Part shown: one piece after another, positions 15,842 through 23,636 of the stretch
Numbering within the stretch: the first letter of the stretch is position 1
Layout of the letters: each line of letters begins with the position of its first letter
Program-made: the position numbers and the translations under genes
Notes under the pieces: generated by a model
What the model was told of the DNA's origin: nothing
Databases searched by the model: none
The model's input: the letters and a program-made list of their open reading frames with translations, nothing else
From: Thermococcus sp.
Lineage (GTDB): Archaea; Methanobacteriota_B; Thermococci; Thermococcales; Thermococcaceae
Direction: 5' to 3'
Assembly: GCF_026988555.1 (NCBI RefSeq)
Contig: NZ_JALSLB010000013.1
Span: 1-64,000 of the forward strand
Length of the DNA: 64,000 bases

Positions 15842-16702
15842 GTGGACGAGGTGTACAGACCGATATGGCTCAGTATAATTGGCAACATCCTTCTGGCCCT
15901 TATGAAGCTGGCAGTGGGTTTTCTGTACTCCAGTATAGCCCTCATCTCGGATGGGGTTCACTCGCTGAGTGACGTTCTCACGAGCGTTATCGGCTATTTT
16001 GGGATAAGGATCTCGTCGAAGCCGGCGGACGAAAACCATCCCTTCGGTCACTCGCGTTTTGAACCGCTGGTGGCCTTCCTCATTGCGGAGGCCCTTCTGG
16101 TGGTCGCCTACGAGATCGGCCGGGACGCCTTTTTTCGGGTTCACCACGAGGTCCCCCTTGTGGTGAACGGCCTCATGCTCGGCGTCACCGTCGTGTCCAT
16201 CCTGACCAAGGAGGGTATGTTCCGCTATTCGGCTCACGTGGGGGGAAAGCTCAACAACCAGATCCTGATCGCAGATGCGTACCACCACAGGAGTGACGCC
16301 CTGAGTAGCGTCGCGGTCCTTATCGGGCTGGTCGCCCAGAGGCTGGGATTTCCGTACGGCGATTCCCTTGCCGGCTTCCTTGTCGCGCTGATGCTCGCCA
16401 AGATCGCCCTTGACATGATCCTGGAGAACGTGGGCTACCTGACCGGTAGGGCCCCGCCCACCGAGGTATGCGAAAGGATAAAGAATACCGCGCTGGCAGT
16501 TTCGGGGGTCGTGGGGGTTCACGATCTGAGGGCTCACTACGTCGGAAACAGGCTCCACGTTGAGCTCCACGTGGAGGTCTCACCGGAGCTGAGTCTGAAA
16601 GAAGCGCACGACATCGGTGAGGAAGTCCGGGAGAGGCTGGAGGCCCTTTCAGAGGTGGAAGCGGCTTTTGTGCACGTTGACATCAGAGGCGTGACGAAGT
16701 GA
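15842..16702 (+). CDS. Cation diffusion facilitator (CDF) metal transporter
   Basis: 286 residues with GTG start behind GGGGTGATACC; a TATA-like TTAAATATT near 15804 fits. Six membrane helices are expected, with the metal-site pairs DGVHSLSD (helix 2) and AYHHRSDALSS (helix 5) intact, and GHSRFEPL between helices 2 and 3. The cytoplasmic C-terminal domain (from about 205: VCERIKNTALAVSGVVGVHD...HVELHVEVSPE) is the usual CDF dimer and metal-sensing domain. Such proteins export Zn, Mn, Fe or similar ions in exchange for protons. Which metal is used cannot be read with certainty. The last 20 bases overlap the convergent mfnA gene. Confidence 0.93.
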   Translation: MDEVYRPIWLSIIGNILLALMKLAVGFLYSSIALISDGVHSLSDVLTSVIGYFGIRISSKPADENHPFGHSRFEPLVAFLIAEALLVVAYEIGRDAFFRVHHEVPLVVNGLMLGVTVVSILTKEGMFRYSAHVGGKLNNQILIADAYHHRSDALSSVAVLIGLVAQRLGFPYGDSLAGFLVALMLAKIALDMILENVGYLTGRAPPTEVCERIKNTALAVSGVVGVHDLRAHYVGNRLHVELHVEVSPELSLKEAHDIGEEVRERLEALSEVEAAFVHVDIRGVTK

Positions 16703-17840
16703 TATCCTCAAGATCCTCCAAGAACTCCTCCAGGTGCTCCCTCCTCACATGGGGCATCATGACGATTCTGATGTAGCCACGATGGGCGCTTATACCCCAT
16801 CCGCGCTTTTTGAGCTCTTCCTCGACCTTCTCCAGGTTCCGGGTTCCGAAGGATACTATGTTCAGAACGGGCTCGCGAATCAAATAAACATCGGGAATTT
16901 TCTTCAGCTCATCCGCGAACCACCTGCTCAGCTTCATGGTCCTCCTCACGACCTCCCTGTAACCGCTGAAACCGAGGTGTTTCATCATGGCCCACACGGC
17001 GAGGGCGTTTGCACCGGGTCTAGTTCCGGTTATGGTGGCCTGCCATACCTTGCCGCCCGCCAGGTAAGGTGCCGGTACGCTTATCGCTTCGACGAACCTC
17101 TTCTCCCGGAAGATTATCCCTCCCGCGGGGATGGGGACCATACCCATCTTGTGGGGATCTATGGTCACGCTCTTGACGCCCTTGAGCCTGAAGTCAAACT
17201 CAGGGAGCTCGTAGCCCAAAGCCTTTGCAAAGGGTATGACGAACCCGCCGAAGGCCGCATCCACGTGAAGTGGCAGCCCGTAGTCCAGGGCCAAGTCACT
17301 CAGGGCGGGGATGTCGTCAACAACACCGAGGCCGGTCGTCCCGGCTATCCCGACGATTCCGATGGTGTTTCCGGTGATCTTGTCCTCGATGTCCCTCACG
17401 TCCACGGAGTAGTCCTTTCTGAGCTTTGCCCACACGAGTTTAACCCCCAGCATCTCCCCCGCCTTCAGAAACGAGAAGTGGGCACTCTTTGGAAGAATCA
17501 GCTCCGGCTCTTCCACGCCCGCCAGGTTGCGGAAGGCCCTGACCGCCAGGATGTTCGCCTCGGTTCCGCCCGAGACGATGTTCCCGTACCCTTTATCCAG
17601 CCCAAGAAGGTTTGAGAGCATCTCAACGGCCTCCCCCTCGACGGTTTGGCTTCCAACGTGGAGGCCCGGGTCACCCAGATTCCTGTCCAGATACTCCCAC
17701 AAGACCTTCCGGGCGAGGAGGTGGGGGTATGTGCACATAGACCCCAGGATCTTCCCGGAGTTAAAGGTTAGATCCAGGGCCGTCTTCTTCCTGAGCTCGT
17801 TTAGAACTTCCTCCTCCTCCATGCCTTCGTTGGGAAACAT
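16683..17840 (-). CDS. mfnA: MfnA-type L-aspartate/L-tyrosine decarboxylase
   Basis: 385 residues behind GGTGAGAGG. Group II PLP decarboxylase features are visible: GGTEANILAVRA (phosphate loop, about 90), HVDAAFGGFVIPF (Asp that pairs with the PLP ring nitrogen, about 195), and SVTIDPHKMGMVP, in which the lysine binds PLP (about 230). In methanogens the enzyme makes tyramine for methanofuran; in Thermococcales, which lack that cofactor, the homologue supplies beta-alanine from aspartate for coenzyme A. I therefore favour the aspartate role here, on knowledge of the family. It stands alone on its strand, overlapping the CDF gene's 3' end. Confidence 0.92.
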   Translation of the reverse strand: MFPNEGMEEEEVLNELRKKTALDLTFNSGKILGSMCTYPHLLARKVLWEYLDRNLGDPGLHVGSQTVEGEAVEMLSNLLGLDKGYGNIVSGGTEANILAVRAFRNLAGVEEPELILPKSAHFSFLKAGEMLGVKLVWAKLRKDYSVDVRDIEDKITGNTIGIVGIAGTTGLGVVDDIPALSDLALDYGLPLHVDAAFGGFVIPFAKALGYELPEFDFRLKGVKSVTIDPHKMGMVPIPAGGIIFREKRFVEAISVPAPYLAGGKVWQATITGTRPGANALAVWAMMKHLGFSGYREVVRRTMKLSRWFADELKKIPDVYLIREPVLNIVSFGTRNLEKVEEELKKRGWGISAHRGYIRIVMMPHVRREHLEEFLEDLEDITSSRL

Positions 17841-17876
17841 CCTCTCACCAGCCGGTTCATGTTTGGTCCTTTGAAT

Positions 17877-19052
17877 TTAAGCTTTTGCCCACCTGAGGTA
17901 CCTCTTGAAGAACAGGGGTGTCGTCAGCGCGGTGAGCATCGATACGGCCACTACGCTCGCGAAGAGGGCCTGGTCGATTATACCAGCGCTCAGTCCCAAC
18001 GTCAGTATGGCCATATCCAGGCTTCCACGCCCCCCCATGCCTATTCCGATCGCCGTTGCATCCTTCCAGCTCATGCCGGAGAGCTTGGCGCCGAGACCGC
18101 AGCCGAACAGCTTTCCGAGGACCGCGCCCGTGTAGAGCGTCAGGATCAGAAGAAGCTTTATATCCCTCCTGGGGGGGTTGAACATCAGCCCCACGTAGAT
18201 GAAGAACAGGGGGATAAAGAACTCGGTGAGAACCACCTGGAGGTCCTCTATCAGCTCGTTGAGCTTTATTCTGGTCACAACCATGGGGTCCTTCCTCTCG
18301 CGGAGGCGGCTTATTGTCAGACCGGCTAGGTAAGCCCCGATTATCTGGTTAAGGCCCACCTGCTCGGCCGCTATTGCCAGGGTGAACGTGAGGATGAGGG
18401 TGAAGGTGAAGAAGACGTTGAGGTTCCTCACCACGGAGTAGAACCAGCGGGAGCGCTTGAAAACGTACTCCGACAGCATCAGGGTCACCGTGATGAAGAG
18501 GGCTATCTTGACCGTCAGCGATCCAAGGGTGAGAACCGTAAGGCCGCCCCGCGTCATGCCGGTTATTATACCGATGAGGTACACCGCGATGATGTCGTCC
18601 ACGAACGCCGCACCTATGAGTATGGAGGAGACCTCCCTCTTCGTCCTTTCCTTCAGCAGCACTCCACTTGTGACCTCTATCGCCGTATTGCCAATGGTCG
18701 CCCCGACGAAGACCGCCGCCGCCAGACCGTTTCCGAAGAAATCCACAGTGAGGAACCCGAAGACGAAGGAGAAGGCCACCCCAAGGGCCGCGACAACTAT
18801 CGCCTTTTTGGTGTTCTGGGCTATCGCCGAGAAGTTGCTGGTGAGCCCCATGTAGAGCATCATCATTATGAGGCCGAAGCCGGCCAGAACCTTGAGTTCT
18901 TCACTTGGCTGGACGATCCCGAGGATAAAGGGACCCAGGAGGATTCCCGTGAGGACGTGGGCTATTATGGGATGCACCTCGATCTTCTCGAACGCCCACT
19001 CGGTGCTTTTTGCCACGACGAGAAGTATGGCGAGGGCCATCAGGTAGTACAC
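17877..19052 (-). CDS. CPA2-type cation:proton antiporter (KefB/NapA-like)
   Basis: 391 residues with GTG start; the DUF131 gene ends two bases upstream and GGAGGGGATGAG serves as ribosome site. Twelve or so hydrophobic helices are apparent. The paired aspartates of CPA2 antiporters appear in IGAAFVDDIIAVY (about 165), and the repeat element GLNQIIGAYLAGLTISRL is typical. No RCK or TrkA domain is fused. It exchanges Na+ or K+ for protons to hold ion balance and pH. A second, more distant antiporter of the same superfamily is at 34221-35372. Transcribed together with the DUF131 protein, an association worth noting. Confidence 0.92.
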   Translation of the reverse strand: MYYLMALAILLVVAKSTEWAFEKIEVHPIIAHVLTGILLGPFILGIVQPSEELKVLAGFGLIMMMLYMGLTSNFSAIAQNTKKAIVVAALGVAFSFVFGFLTVDFFGNGLAAAVFVGATIGNTAIEVTSGVLLKERTKREVSSILIGAAFVDDIIAVYLIGIITGMTRGGLTVLTLGSLTVKIALFITVTLMLSEYVFKRSRWFYSVVRNLNVFFTFTLILTFTLAIAAEQVGLNQIIGAYLAGLTISRLRERKDPMVVTRIKLNELIEDLQVVLTEFFIPLFFIYVGLMFNPPRRDIKLLLILTLYTGAVLGKLFGCGLGAKLSGMSWKDATAIGIGMGGRGSLDMAILTLGLSAGIIDQALFASVVAVSMLTALTTPLFFKRYLRWAKA

Positions 19053-19053
19053 C

Positions 19054-19302
19054 TCATCCCCTCCTCGCCAGTAGGATGCCCGCGATCCACAGAACCATCA
19101 GGAGCACCGCCAGGATCATCGCCAGCGTTGCCCCGCGCCCCGTCCCGAAGACTATGGGCACTGGGCCGATCATTATCACTCCCCCGCCTTCGACGTCGCT
19201 TTCTCCACCTGATGCGCTGAGCAGGATTCCAATGAATACCATCAGGAAACCGAGCAATATCATTCCCATGCCGAGCCCTATGAGGAGTATCCCCTTCTCC
19301 AT
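19054..19302 (-). CDS. DUF131 / TIGR00304-type small membrane protein
   Basis: 82 residues from ATG 19302. Two hydrophobic helices (LLIGLGMGMILLGFLMVFIG and LAMILAVLLMVLWIAGILLA) flank a short loop with GGVIMIGPVPIVFGT, which I recognise as the DUF131 signature found across Archaea. A longer reading to 19356 begins in an arginine-rich stretch and has no ribosome site. It is directly upstream of the antiporter in the same transcript, so it may assist or regulate it; the biochemical role of the family is not known. Confidence 0.85.
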   Translation of the reverse strand: MEKGILLIGLGMGMILLGFLMVFIGILLSASGGESDVEGGGVIMIGPVPIVFGTGRGATLAMILAVLLMVLWIAGILLARRG

Positions 19303-19388
19303 ACGATAAGGAGTTCTCCCCCTCCTTTTAAAGCTTAACCCGGCCCGGCGACCCAAAGGATTAAAACCGTCCCCTCCCAGTGATTAAC

Positions 19389-20081
19389 ATGCTGGTCCTG
19401 ATAGACCTCGACGACACCCTTTGCAACACCTGGGAGGCCGGAAAGTACACGATACTCAGGCTGATCCCGCACCTGCTCAGAAAACGGAAGTTCAGGGCTT
19501 TTCTGTACATACTGAGCGCCCGCTACCGTGAGCTTGAGCAGTCGCGGGAGCTCCACATGATGGACCTTGATAAGATCCTTGAAAGGCTCATGGAGAAGGT
19601 CTACGGCAGGGTGTCCGGGGAGGAGCTCGAGGACATCACGAATCTCGTGGACAGGGTTTTCTTCTCCAACCTCCATCTGTTCCCCGATGCGTTGCTCTTC
19701 CTGGAGAGGCTCAAGCGTATGGGTGCCAGGCTGGTTTTGATAACGGACTCCTCAACGTACTGGCAGAGGAAGAAGCTCGAGTACCTTGGGATAAAGGACT
19801 ACTTCGACGCGCTCATAATCAGCGGGGAGACGGGTCACAGCAAGCTCGAACCCCATAACTTCAGACTGGCGCTTGAGAGGTTCCCCAGGGAAAGACGGGT
19901 CTACGTGGTGGGCGACAGGGACGATACCGACATGAGGAGAGGGAAGGAGATCGGGGCGGTTACCATACTCGTTAACAGGGGGTACTTCAGTGGCAGGAGA
20001 CCGAAGTACGCTGATTACGTTGTGAAAAACCTTCTGGAAGCGCTGGAGGTGATGGAACGTGACGATAAAGGTGGAGCTTAA
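19389..20081 (+). CDS. HAD-superfamily hydrolase (phosphatase)
   Basis: 230 residues from ATG 19389 behind AGTGATTAAC; an in-frame GTG at 19380 is inside that site. Motif I LIDLDDTLCNTW (nucleophile and acid aspartates), motif II VLITDSS, motif III lysine in GHSKLEPHNF and motif IV VVGDRDDTDMRRGK are all present, so the active site is complete. A helical cap occupies roughly residues 20-105. Substrates of this class are small phosphorylated metabolites; none can be named. The 3' end overlaps the polyprenol kinase gene by 23 bases, which makes co-translation likely. Confidence 0.88.
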   Translation: MLVLIDLDDTLCNTWEAGKYTILRLIPHLLRKRKFRAFLYILSARYRELEQSRELHMMDLDKILERLMEKVYGRVSGEELEDITNLVDRVFFSNLHLFPDALLFLERLKRMGARLVLITDSSTYWQRKKLEYLGIKDYFDALIISGETGHSKLEPHNFRLALERFPRERRVYVVGDRDDTDMRRGKEIGAVTILVNRGYFSGRRPKYADYVVKNLLEALEVMERDDKGGA

Positions 20082-20685
20082 GCGCAAGGCCCTTCACATG
20101 ATGGGTCTACTGGTTCCGCTCTCCTACCTGCTCTTTGGGACGGACCTCACGCTGGCGCTCATAGGTTTTACGTTCTTCTCTTTCGTCGCCCTTGAGCCCT
20201 TCAGGATAATAGAATCCTTCAGGGACAAAATAAAGCGTAGACTCCGCCTCTATGTAAAACCCGATGTCATGGAGAGCGTTGAGCGAATTGAGAGGTTCGC
20301 GGACGAGATAGCCCGCGAGCACGAGCATCACCGTGTTGCGGCCCATATATACTTCGCGGCTGCCACCTTCATAAACCTCTACTTCTTCCCGCCGGCTATC
20401 GCGATGGGTGCGGTGACCGTCGCCACCCTGGGAGATGCAATGGCGGCAATCGTCGGCAAATCCGTAGGCAGGCACCGCTTCAGCAACGGCAAAAGCCTCG
20501 AAGGGAGTCTCGCCTACTTCATCTCGGGTGTCGCCATATTATGGCCCCTCCTGGGCCTTCCCCTTGCTGTCGTGGGTTCCCTCGCTGGTATGGTTGCGGA
20601 GTTCTACAACTTCCCGCCGGATGATAACTTCTCCAATCAGCTTACGGTCTCACTGGCCCTCTACATGGTGTCGACCATTATCTGA
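20059..20685 (+). CDS. Diacylglycerol/polyprenol kinase family protein
   Basis: 208 residues with GTG start behind GGTGATGGAAC. The protein is mostly hydrophobic with about six helices. The motif GDAMAAIVGKSVGRHRFSNGKSLEGSLA (in the C-terminal half) is diagnostic of the dolichol kinase / phytol kinase / CTP-dependent diacylglycerol kinase group, which phosphorylate long-chain isoprenoid or lipid alcohols at the membrane. In an archaeon the substrate is likely dolichol or geranylgeraniol, feeding N-glycosylation lipid carriers or lipid salvage. The RKALHM motif near the N-terminus is also typical. It overlaps the HAD phosphatase gene, perhaps an opposing activity. Confidence 0.88.
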   Translation: MTIKVELKRKALHMMGLLVPLSYLLFGTDLTLALIGFTFFSFVALEPFRIIESFRDKIKRRLRLYVKPDVMESVERIERFADEIAREHEHHRVAAHIYFAAATFINLYFFPPAIAMGAVTVATLGDAMAAIVGKSVGRHRFSNGKSLEGSLAYFISGVAILWPLLGLPLAVVGSLAGMVAEFYNFPPDDNFSNQLTVSLALYMVSTII

Positions 20686-20722
20686 TGCAGAAAAGGGGAC
20701 TTGAAAAAGAAAGGAGAAGTTT

Positions 20723-23527
20723 TCAGGAGATCACAACCTTGGCGAAGTTGCTCACGGTATCGGCGTCCGTCCACTCGTCGCCGGGGGCCTTGTCGTGGAC
20801 ACATGGATCATCCGGGAGTATGTCGACCGCCGAGTCCCCGGTGCCCTGTCCCGTTATGTAGGCCGTGATGTAGAGCTCCTTCGGCTTCCCTCCCAGCGCC
20901 TTCCATGGAATGGCTATCTCCAGGGTCTGGAGACCGTTGCTGGCCCCTCCGGTGTAGGCGTAGAAGCCGACCCACTTGAGATCCTGGTACACCCATCCGG
21001 TTCCGTTCCACAGGGCGAGCTGTGCGGTGGTTATGTTGTTGGTCCCCTTGCTCCCAAAGAACTCCCCGTTCCAGAAGAAGTACAGCTGTGCGTCGATTCC
21101 CCGCTTGAAGCTCATCTTCTTGCCCCAGCTGTCCTGGGGTCCGGTGTACCCTCCGGGTTTGTAGTCGAGCGAAATTCCGTAGGCCACCCTCCAGGATGCT
21201 TTGTTGCTCGTTGTGATGGCTATGTACAGGAACTGGCTGTCGTAGTCAACGTAGAGGGCCTTGAGGTTTGCACCCTTCTGTCCGAAGCCCGTGGTGTCCT
21301 CGGCGACTGGCTTTACGTTCCAGTCACTCAAATTGCCGTCTATCTTCTTCGTTAGGTTCTTGGCCAGTTCCTCCATCTCCAGCTGCTTCTGGAGCTCCCC
21401 GCTCTGGGCCGTTGCGAGCATTCCTTTCAGCTCCTTAACGACCTCCCTGAGTCCGGTGTATGCCCTGTATATCTCGAGCGATGCTCCAAACGCGTAGTTC
21501 GGCATGTCTATCGTGGTTCTACCCTCATCGTAGAGCTTGAGCAGTTCAGCAACTTGGGACTGGGCTTTATCCAGCCTCTCCTTCATGTTCTCGGTCAGGG
21601 GCATGTTCGAGAGCTCCTTCATGAGGTTCGTGTAGCTGGCGTAGCTCCTCTGGAAGTCCCTGATCCCGTAAAACTTGTTTATCATGACGAAGGTGTTCTG
21701 GTACGCTATGAGTCGCTGGACCTTCACGTTGACCAACGATGCTCCCTCTATAACGTTGTTCATGGTTATGTGGATGTAATAGTCGGGGACGTTGTCACTG
21801 AGCTCCATAGCCGTTGTTGGTTCTGTGGTTATCAGGTCAACTATATCGCTAATGTCGTCGTTCGCGAAGGGGTTGCCGAAGTTCCAGACCGCGTCACCGT
21901 AGCTAAATCCGGTGGCCACCTGGAAGTTGAAGCCCTTTGCCCCTCCGAAAACGCTCACTGGTATTCTGACCTCAATAGTGTTCTTGTTAAGGTTGATGCC
22001 CACGAGGGCGCCGCTCACGTTCATGATGTTCCCGTCCGGATCGACGAAGTAGAGCAGGGACCTCTTGGTGTTGCCCGCTGAAGTGATCGCCTCCCTCTGG
22101 CCGACGTACTGGTCGCTGCACAGGTTGATAACCATCTGGATGTCCCACTGGATGACGCTGTTCGTGTCCATCTCCCCTGCAAACCAGTTGGCTCCTCCCT
22201 TCTTATAGTCTATGGGGACAGCTATGAAAGTGGCCCCGTTGTCGCCTATTTTTATGTTGCTCATGTTGGCGAACTCGAAGAGGAAGTAGACGTACCTGTC
22301 GTCCTTGGTTACCCCGACCTCGGTGAGGTCAGCGTGGGAGGAAGTCCCGCCTGGAAGGTACTGATCTTTATCGTGTCTCTGGTCACCAACGGCGTCCGTC
22401 CAGAGCGCGATTCCGTTCTCAACCTTGAGGGTGTTGGGGTTTCCCGGAGTTATGTCCCAGTCACTGGGGTTGCCGTCCACGTCTATGTTACCAACCCAGA
22501 TGACGCTGACGTTCATGGAGAACTCGTTGTTGTTCTCGTTGGCCTCAGGGATGAGGTTGTACGGGTCAACAACGGCCTTGATGACGTGGATTCCCGTCGT
22601 GTTGGGTGTCCAGTTGAAGGTGAACCACTTGCTCCCTCCCGCGGTCAGGTTCGTTGTCCAGTTGGTGTACGTCTGGTTGTCAATGTACACAACGACCTCT
22701 GCACCGCTGACTGCCAGGGAGCCCTCATTTTTGACGGTTACGTTGAACGTGCCCGTCCTGTGCAGTCCCACCGCTCCCGGACCGCTTAGGGTTACGGTGA
22801 GGTCGGGCATTAGGAACCACTCGGCGGCTAGCATGTTTGTGAAGGTGTCGGTGTCGCTCCATTCGTTTCCGATGTTGGAGTAGTCTATTGCCGGGTCGAC
22901 GGGGAGGCTGTCGACTGCACTCCCGCTACCCCCCGTAACCCACGCCATCACCGCGAACTTGGGGTGCTTTCCTCCAAGGGCGCTCCATGGGATAGCTATC
23001 TCAAGGGTTCGCAGCCCCGTGGAGGTGTTTCCTGTGTATGCAAAGGTTCCTCCGACACCGTTTATACTGTTGTAGTTCCATCCGCTTCCGGTCCATGAGT
23101 TGAAGTTGTCCGTTCCCATTCCGGAACTCCCGCTCCACCAGAAGTAGATTTCGTAATCGGGGGCGTACCCATTTCCAAACCCTATATTCCTTCCCCATGA
23201 GTCCGAGGGATTGCTTCCACCGGTGTAGCCCTTCCCACTCCCTGGATCCACGTCTATTGCAAAGCCATACGCGACGTCCCAGCTTGCGGTGTTGTTGGTT
23301 TTGAGTGCGATGTAAAGGTAGTTATCGTCCCATGAGACGTACAGCTTGTCCAGGTTAGCACCGGCGAGCCCATTGTTCCGTCCAACAGCAACTAAATCAG
23401 AACTTGTCCAGTCATTGAGACTTCCATCTACGATTTTCTGCCCATACGCGGCACCAACGAGCCTCGTGGCTGGGACAAGGCTTAACAAGACTAAAAACAC
23501 GGTCAAAAATGCTATTCCCTTCCGCAT
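20723..23527 (-). CDS. Large secreted protein with three DOMON/glucodextranase-like modules and CARDB
   Basis: 934 residues from ATG 23527 behind GGGGTGAATAAA. A signal peptide (MRKGIAFLTVFLVLLSLVPA...GAA) is followed by module 1 (about 31-245, opening IVDGSLNDW), a CARDB domain (about 250-345, PDLTVTLSGPGAVG...ENNNEF), module 2 (about 350-600, IDVDGNPSDWDI), a helical linker (about 610-735) and module 3 (about 735-934, KIDGNLSDWNVKP). Modules 1 and 3 are close relatives of each other (YIALKTNNTASWDVAYG versus YIAITTSNKASWRVAYG). No membrane anchor or catalytic motif was seen. Similar modules occur in Thermococcales amylopullulanases, so it is probably an alpha-glucan-binding surface protein. 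It is divergent from the glucanotransferase across a TrmBL1-type site. Confidence 0.85.
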   Translation of the reverse strand: MRKGIAFLTVFLVLLSLVPATRLVGAAYGQKIVDGSLNDWTSSDLVAVGRNNGLAGANLDKLYVSWDDNYLYIALKTNNTASWDVAYGFAIDVDPGSGKGYTGGSNPSDSWGRNIGFGNGYAPDYEIYFWWSGSSGMGTDNFNSWTGSGWNYNSINGVGGTFAYTGNTSTGLRTLEIAIPWSALGGKHPKFAVMAWVTGGSGSAVDSLPVDPAIDYSNIGNEWSDTDTFTNMLAAEWFLMPDLTVTLSGPGAVGLHRTGTFNVTVKNEGSLAVSGAEVVVYIDNQTYTNWTTNLTAGGSKWFTFNWTPNTTGIHVIKAVVDPYNLIPEANENNNEFSMNVSVIWVGNIDVDGNPSDWDITPGNPNTLKVENGIALWTDAVGDQRHDKDQYLPGGTSSHADLTEVGVTKDDRYVYFLFEFANMSNIKIGDNGATFIAVPIDYKKGGANWFAGEMDTNSVIQWDIQMVINLCSDQYVGQREAITSAGNTKRSLLYFVDPDGNIMNVSGALVGINLNKNTIEVRIPVSVFGGAKGFNFQVATGFSYGDAVWNFGNPFANDDISDIVDLITTEPTTAMELSDNVPDYYIHITMNNVIEGASLVNVKVQRLIAYQNTFVMINKFYGIRDFQRSYASYTNLMKELSNMPLTENMKERLDKAQSQVAELLKLYDEGRTTIDMPNYAFGASLEIYRAYTGLREVVKELKGMLATAQSGELQKQLEMEELAKNLTKKIDGNLSDWNVKPVAEDTTGFGQKGANLKALYVDYDSQFLYIAITTSNKASWRVAYGISLDYKPGGYTGPQDSWGKKMSFKRGIDAQLYFFWNGEFFGSKGTNNITTAQLALWNGTGWVYQDLKWVGFYAYTGGASNGLQTLEIAIPWKALGGKPKELYITAYITGQGTGDSAVDILPDDPCVHDKAPGDEWTDADTVSNFAKVVIS

Positions 23528-23542
23528 TTTATTCACCCCAGG

Positions 23543-23572
23543 TGATACCTGTTCACCATTGATGATACCTGT
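23543..23572. repeat. Direct 10-bp repeats TGATACCTGT, 20 bp apart
   Basis: TGATACCTGT occurs at 23543-23552 and again at 23563-23572, two helical turns apart and just upstream of the secreted-protein start (23527). The pair spans the expected start site of that gene. A second regulator beside the one at 23601-23617 could bind here. Confidence 0.6.
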
Positions 23573-23581
23573 GCATAAAAT

Positions 23582-23592
23582 ATTTATATATC
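23582..23592. promoter_or_regulatory. Shared TATA region of the glucan divergon
   Basis: ATTTATATATC gives TATA-like elements on both strands. For the + gene, the start would be about 23612, inside the glycolytic motif; for the - gene, about 23560. This one AT block must therefore serve two promoters pointing apart. Confidence 0.6.
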
Positions 23593-23600
23593 TTTTCCAA

Positions 23601-23617
23601 TATCACTCACAGTGATA
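23601..23617. promoter_or_regulatory. Thermococcales glycolytic motif (TrmBL1/Tgr binding site)
   Basis: TATCAC at 23601-23606, five bases, GTGATA at 23612-23617: a perfect match to the TATCAC-N5-GTGATA site of the Tgr/TrmBL1 regulator. It lies downstream of the TATA element of the glucanotransferase gene, the position at which this regulator represses sugar-use genes until maltodextrin is present. Relative to the divergent secreted-protein gene it lies upstream of TATA, the position associated with activation. Confidence 0.9.
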
Positions 23618-23636
23618 ACAACGTGGAGGGGAAGGA

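Noticed and set aside
16734-17615. 293-codon + strand frame opposite mfnA
   Set aside because: Shadow of a GC-rich gene; no ribosome site and His/Gly/Leu-rich nonsense composition.
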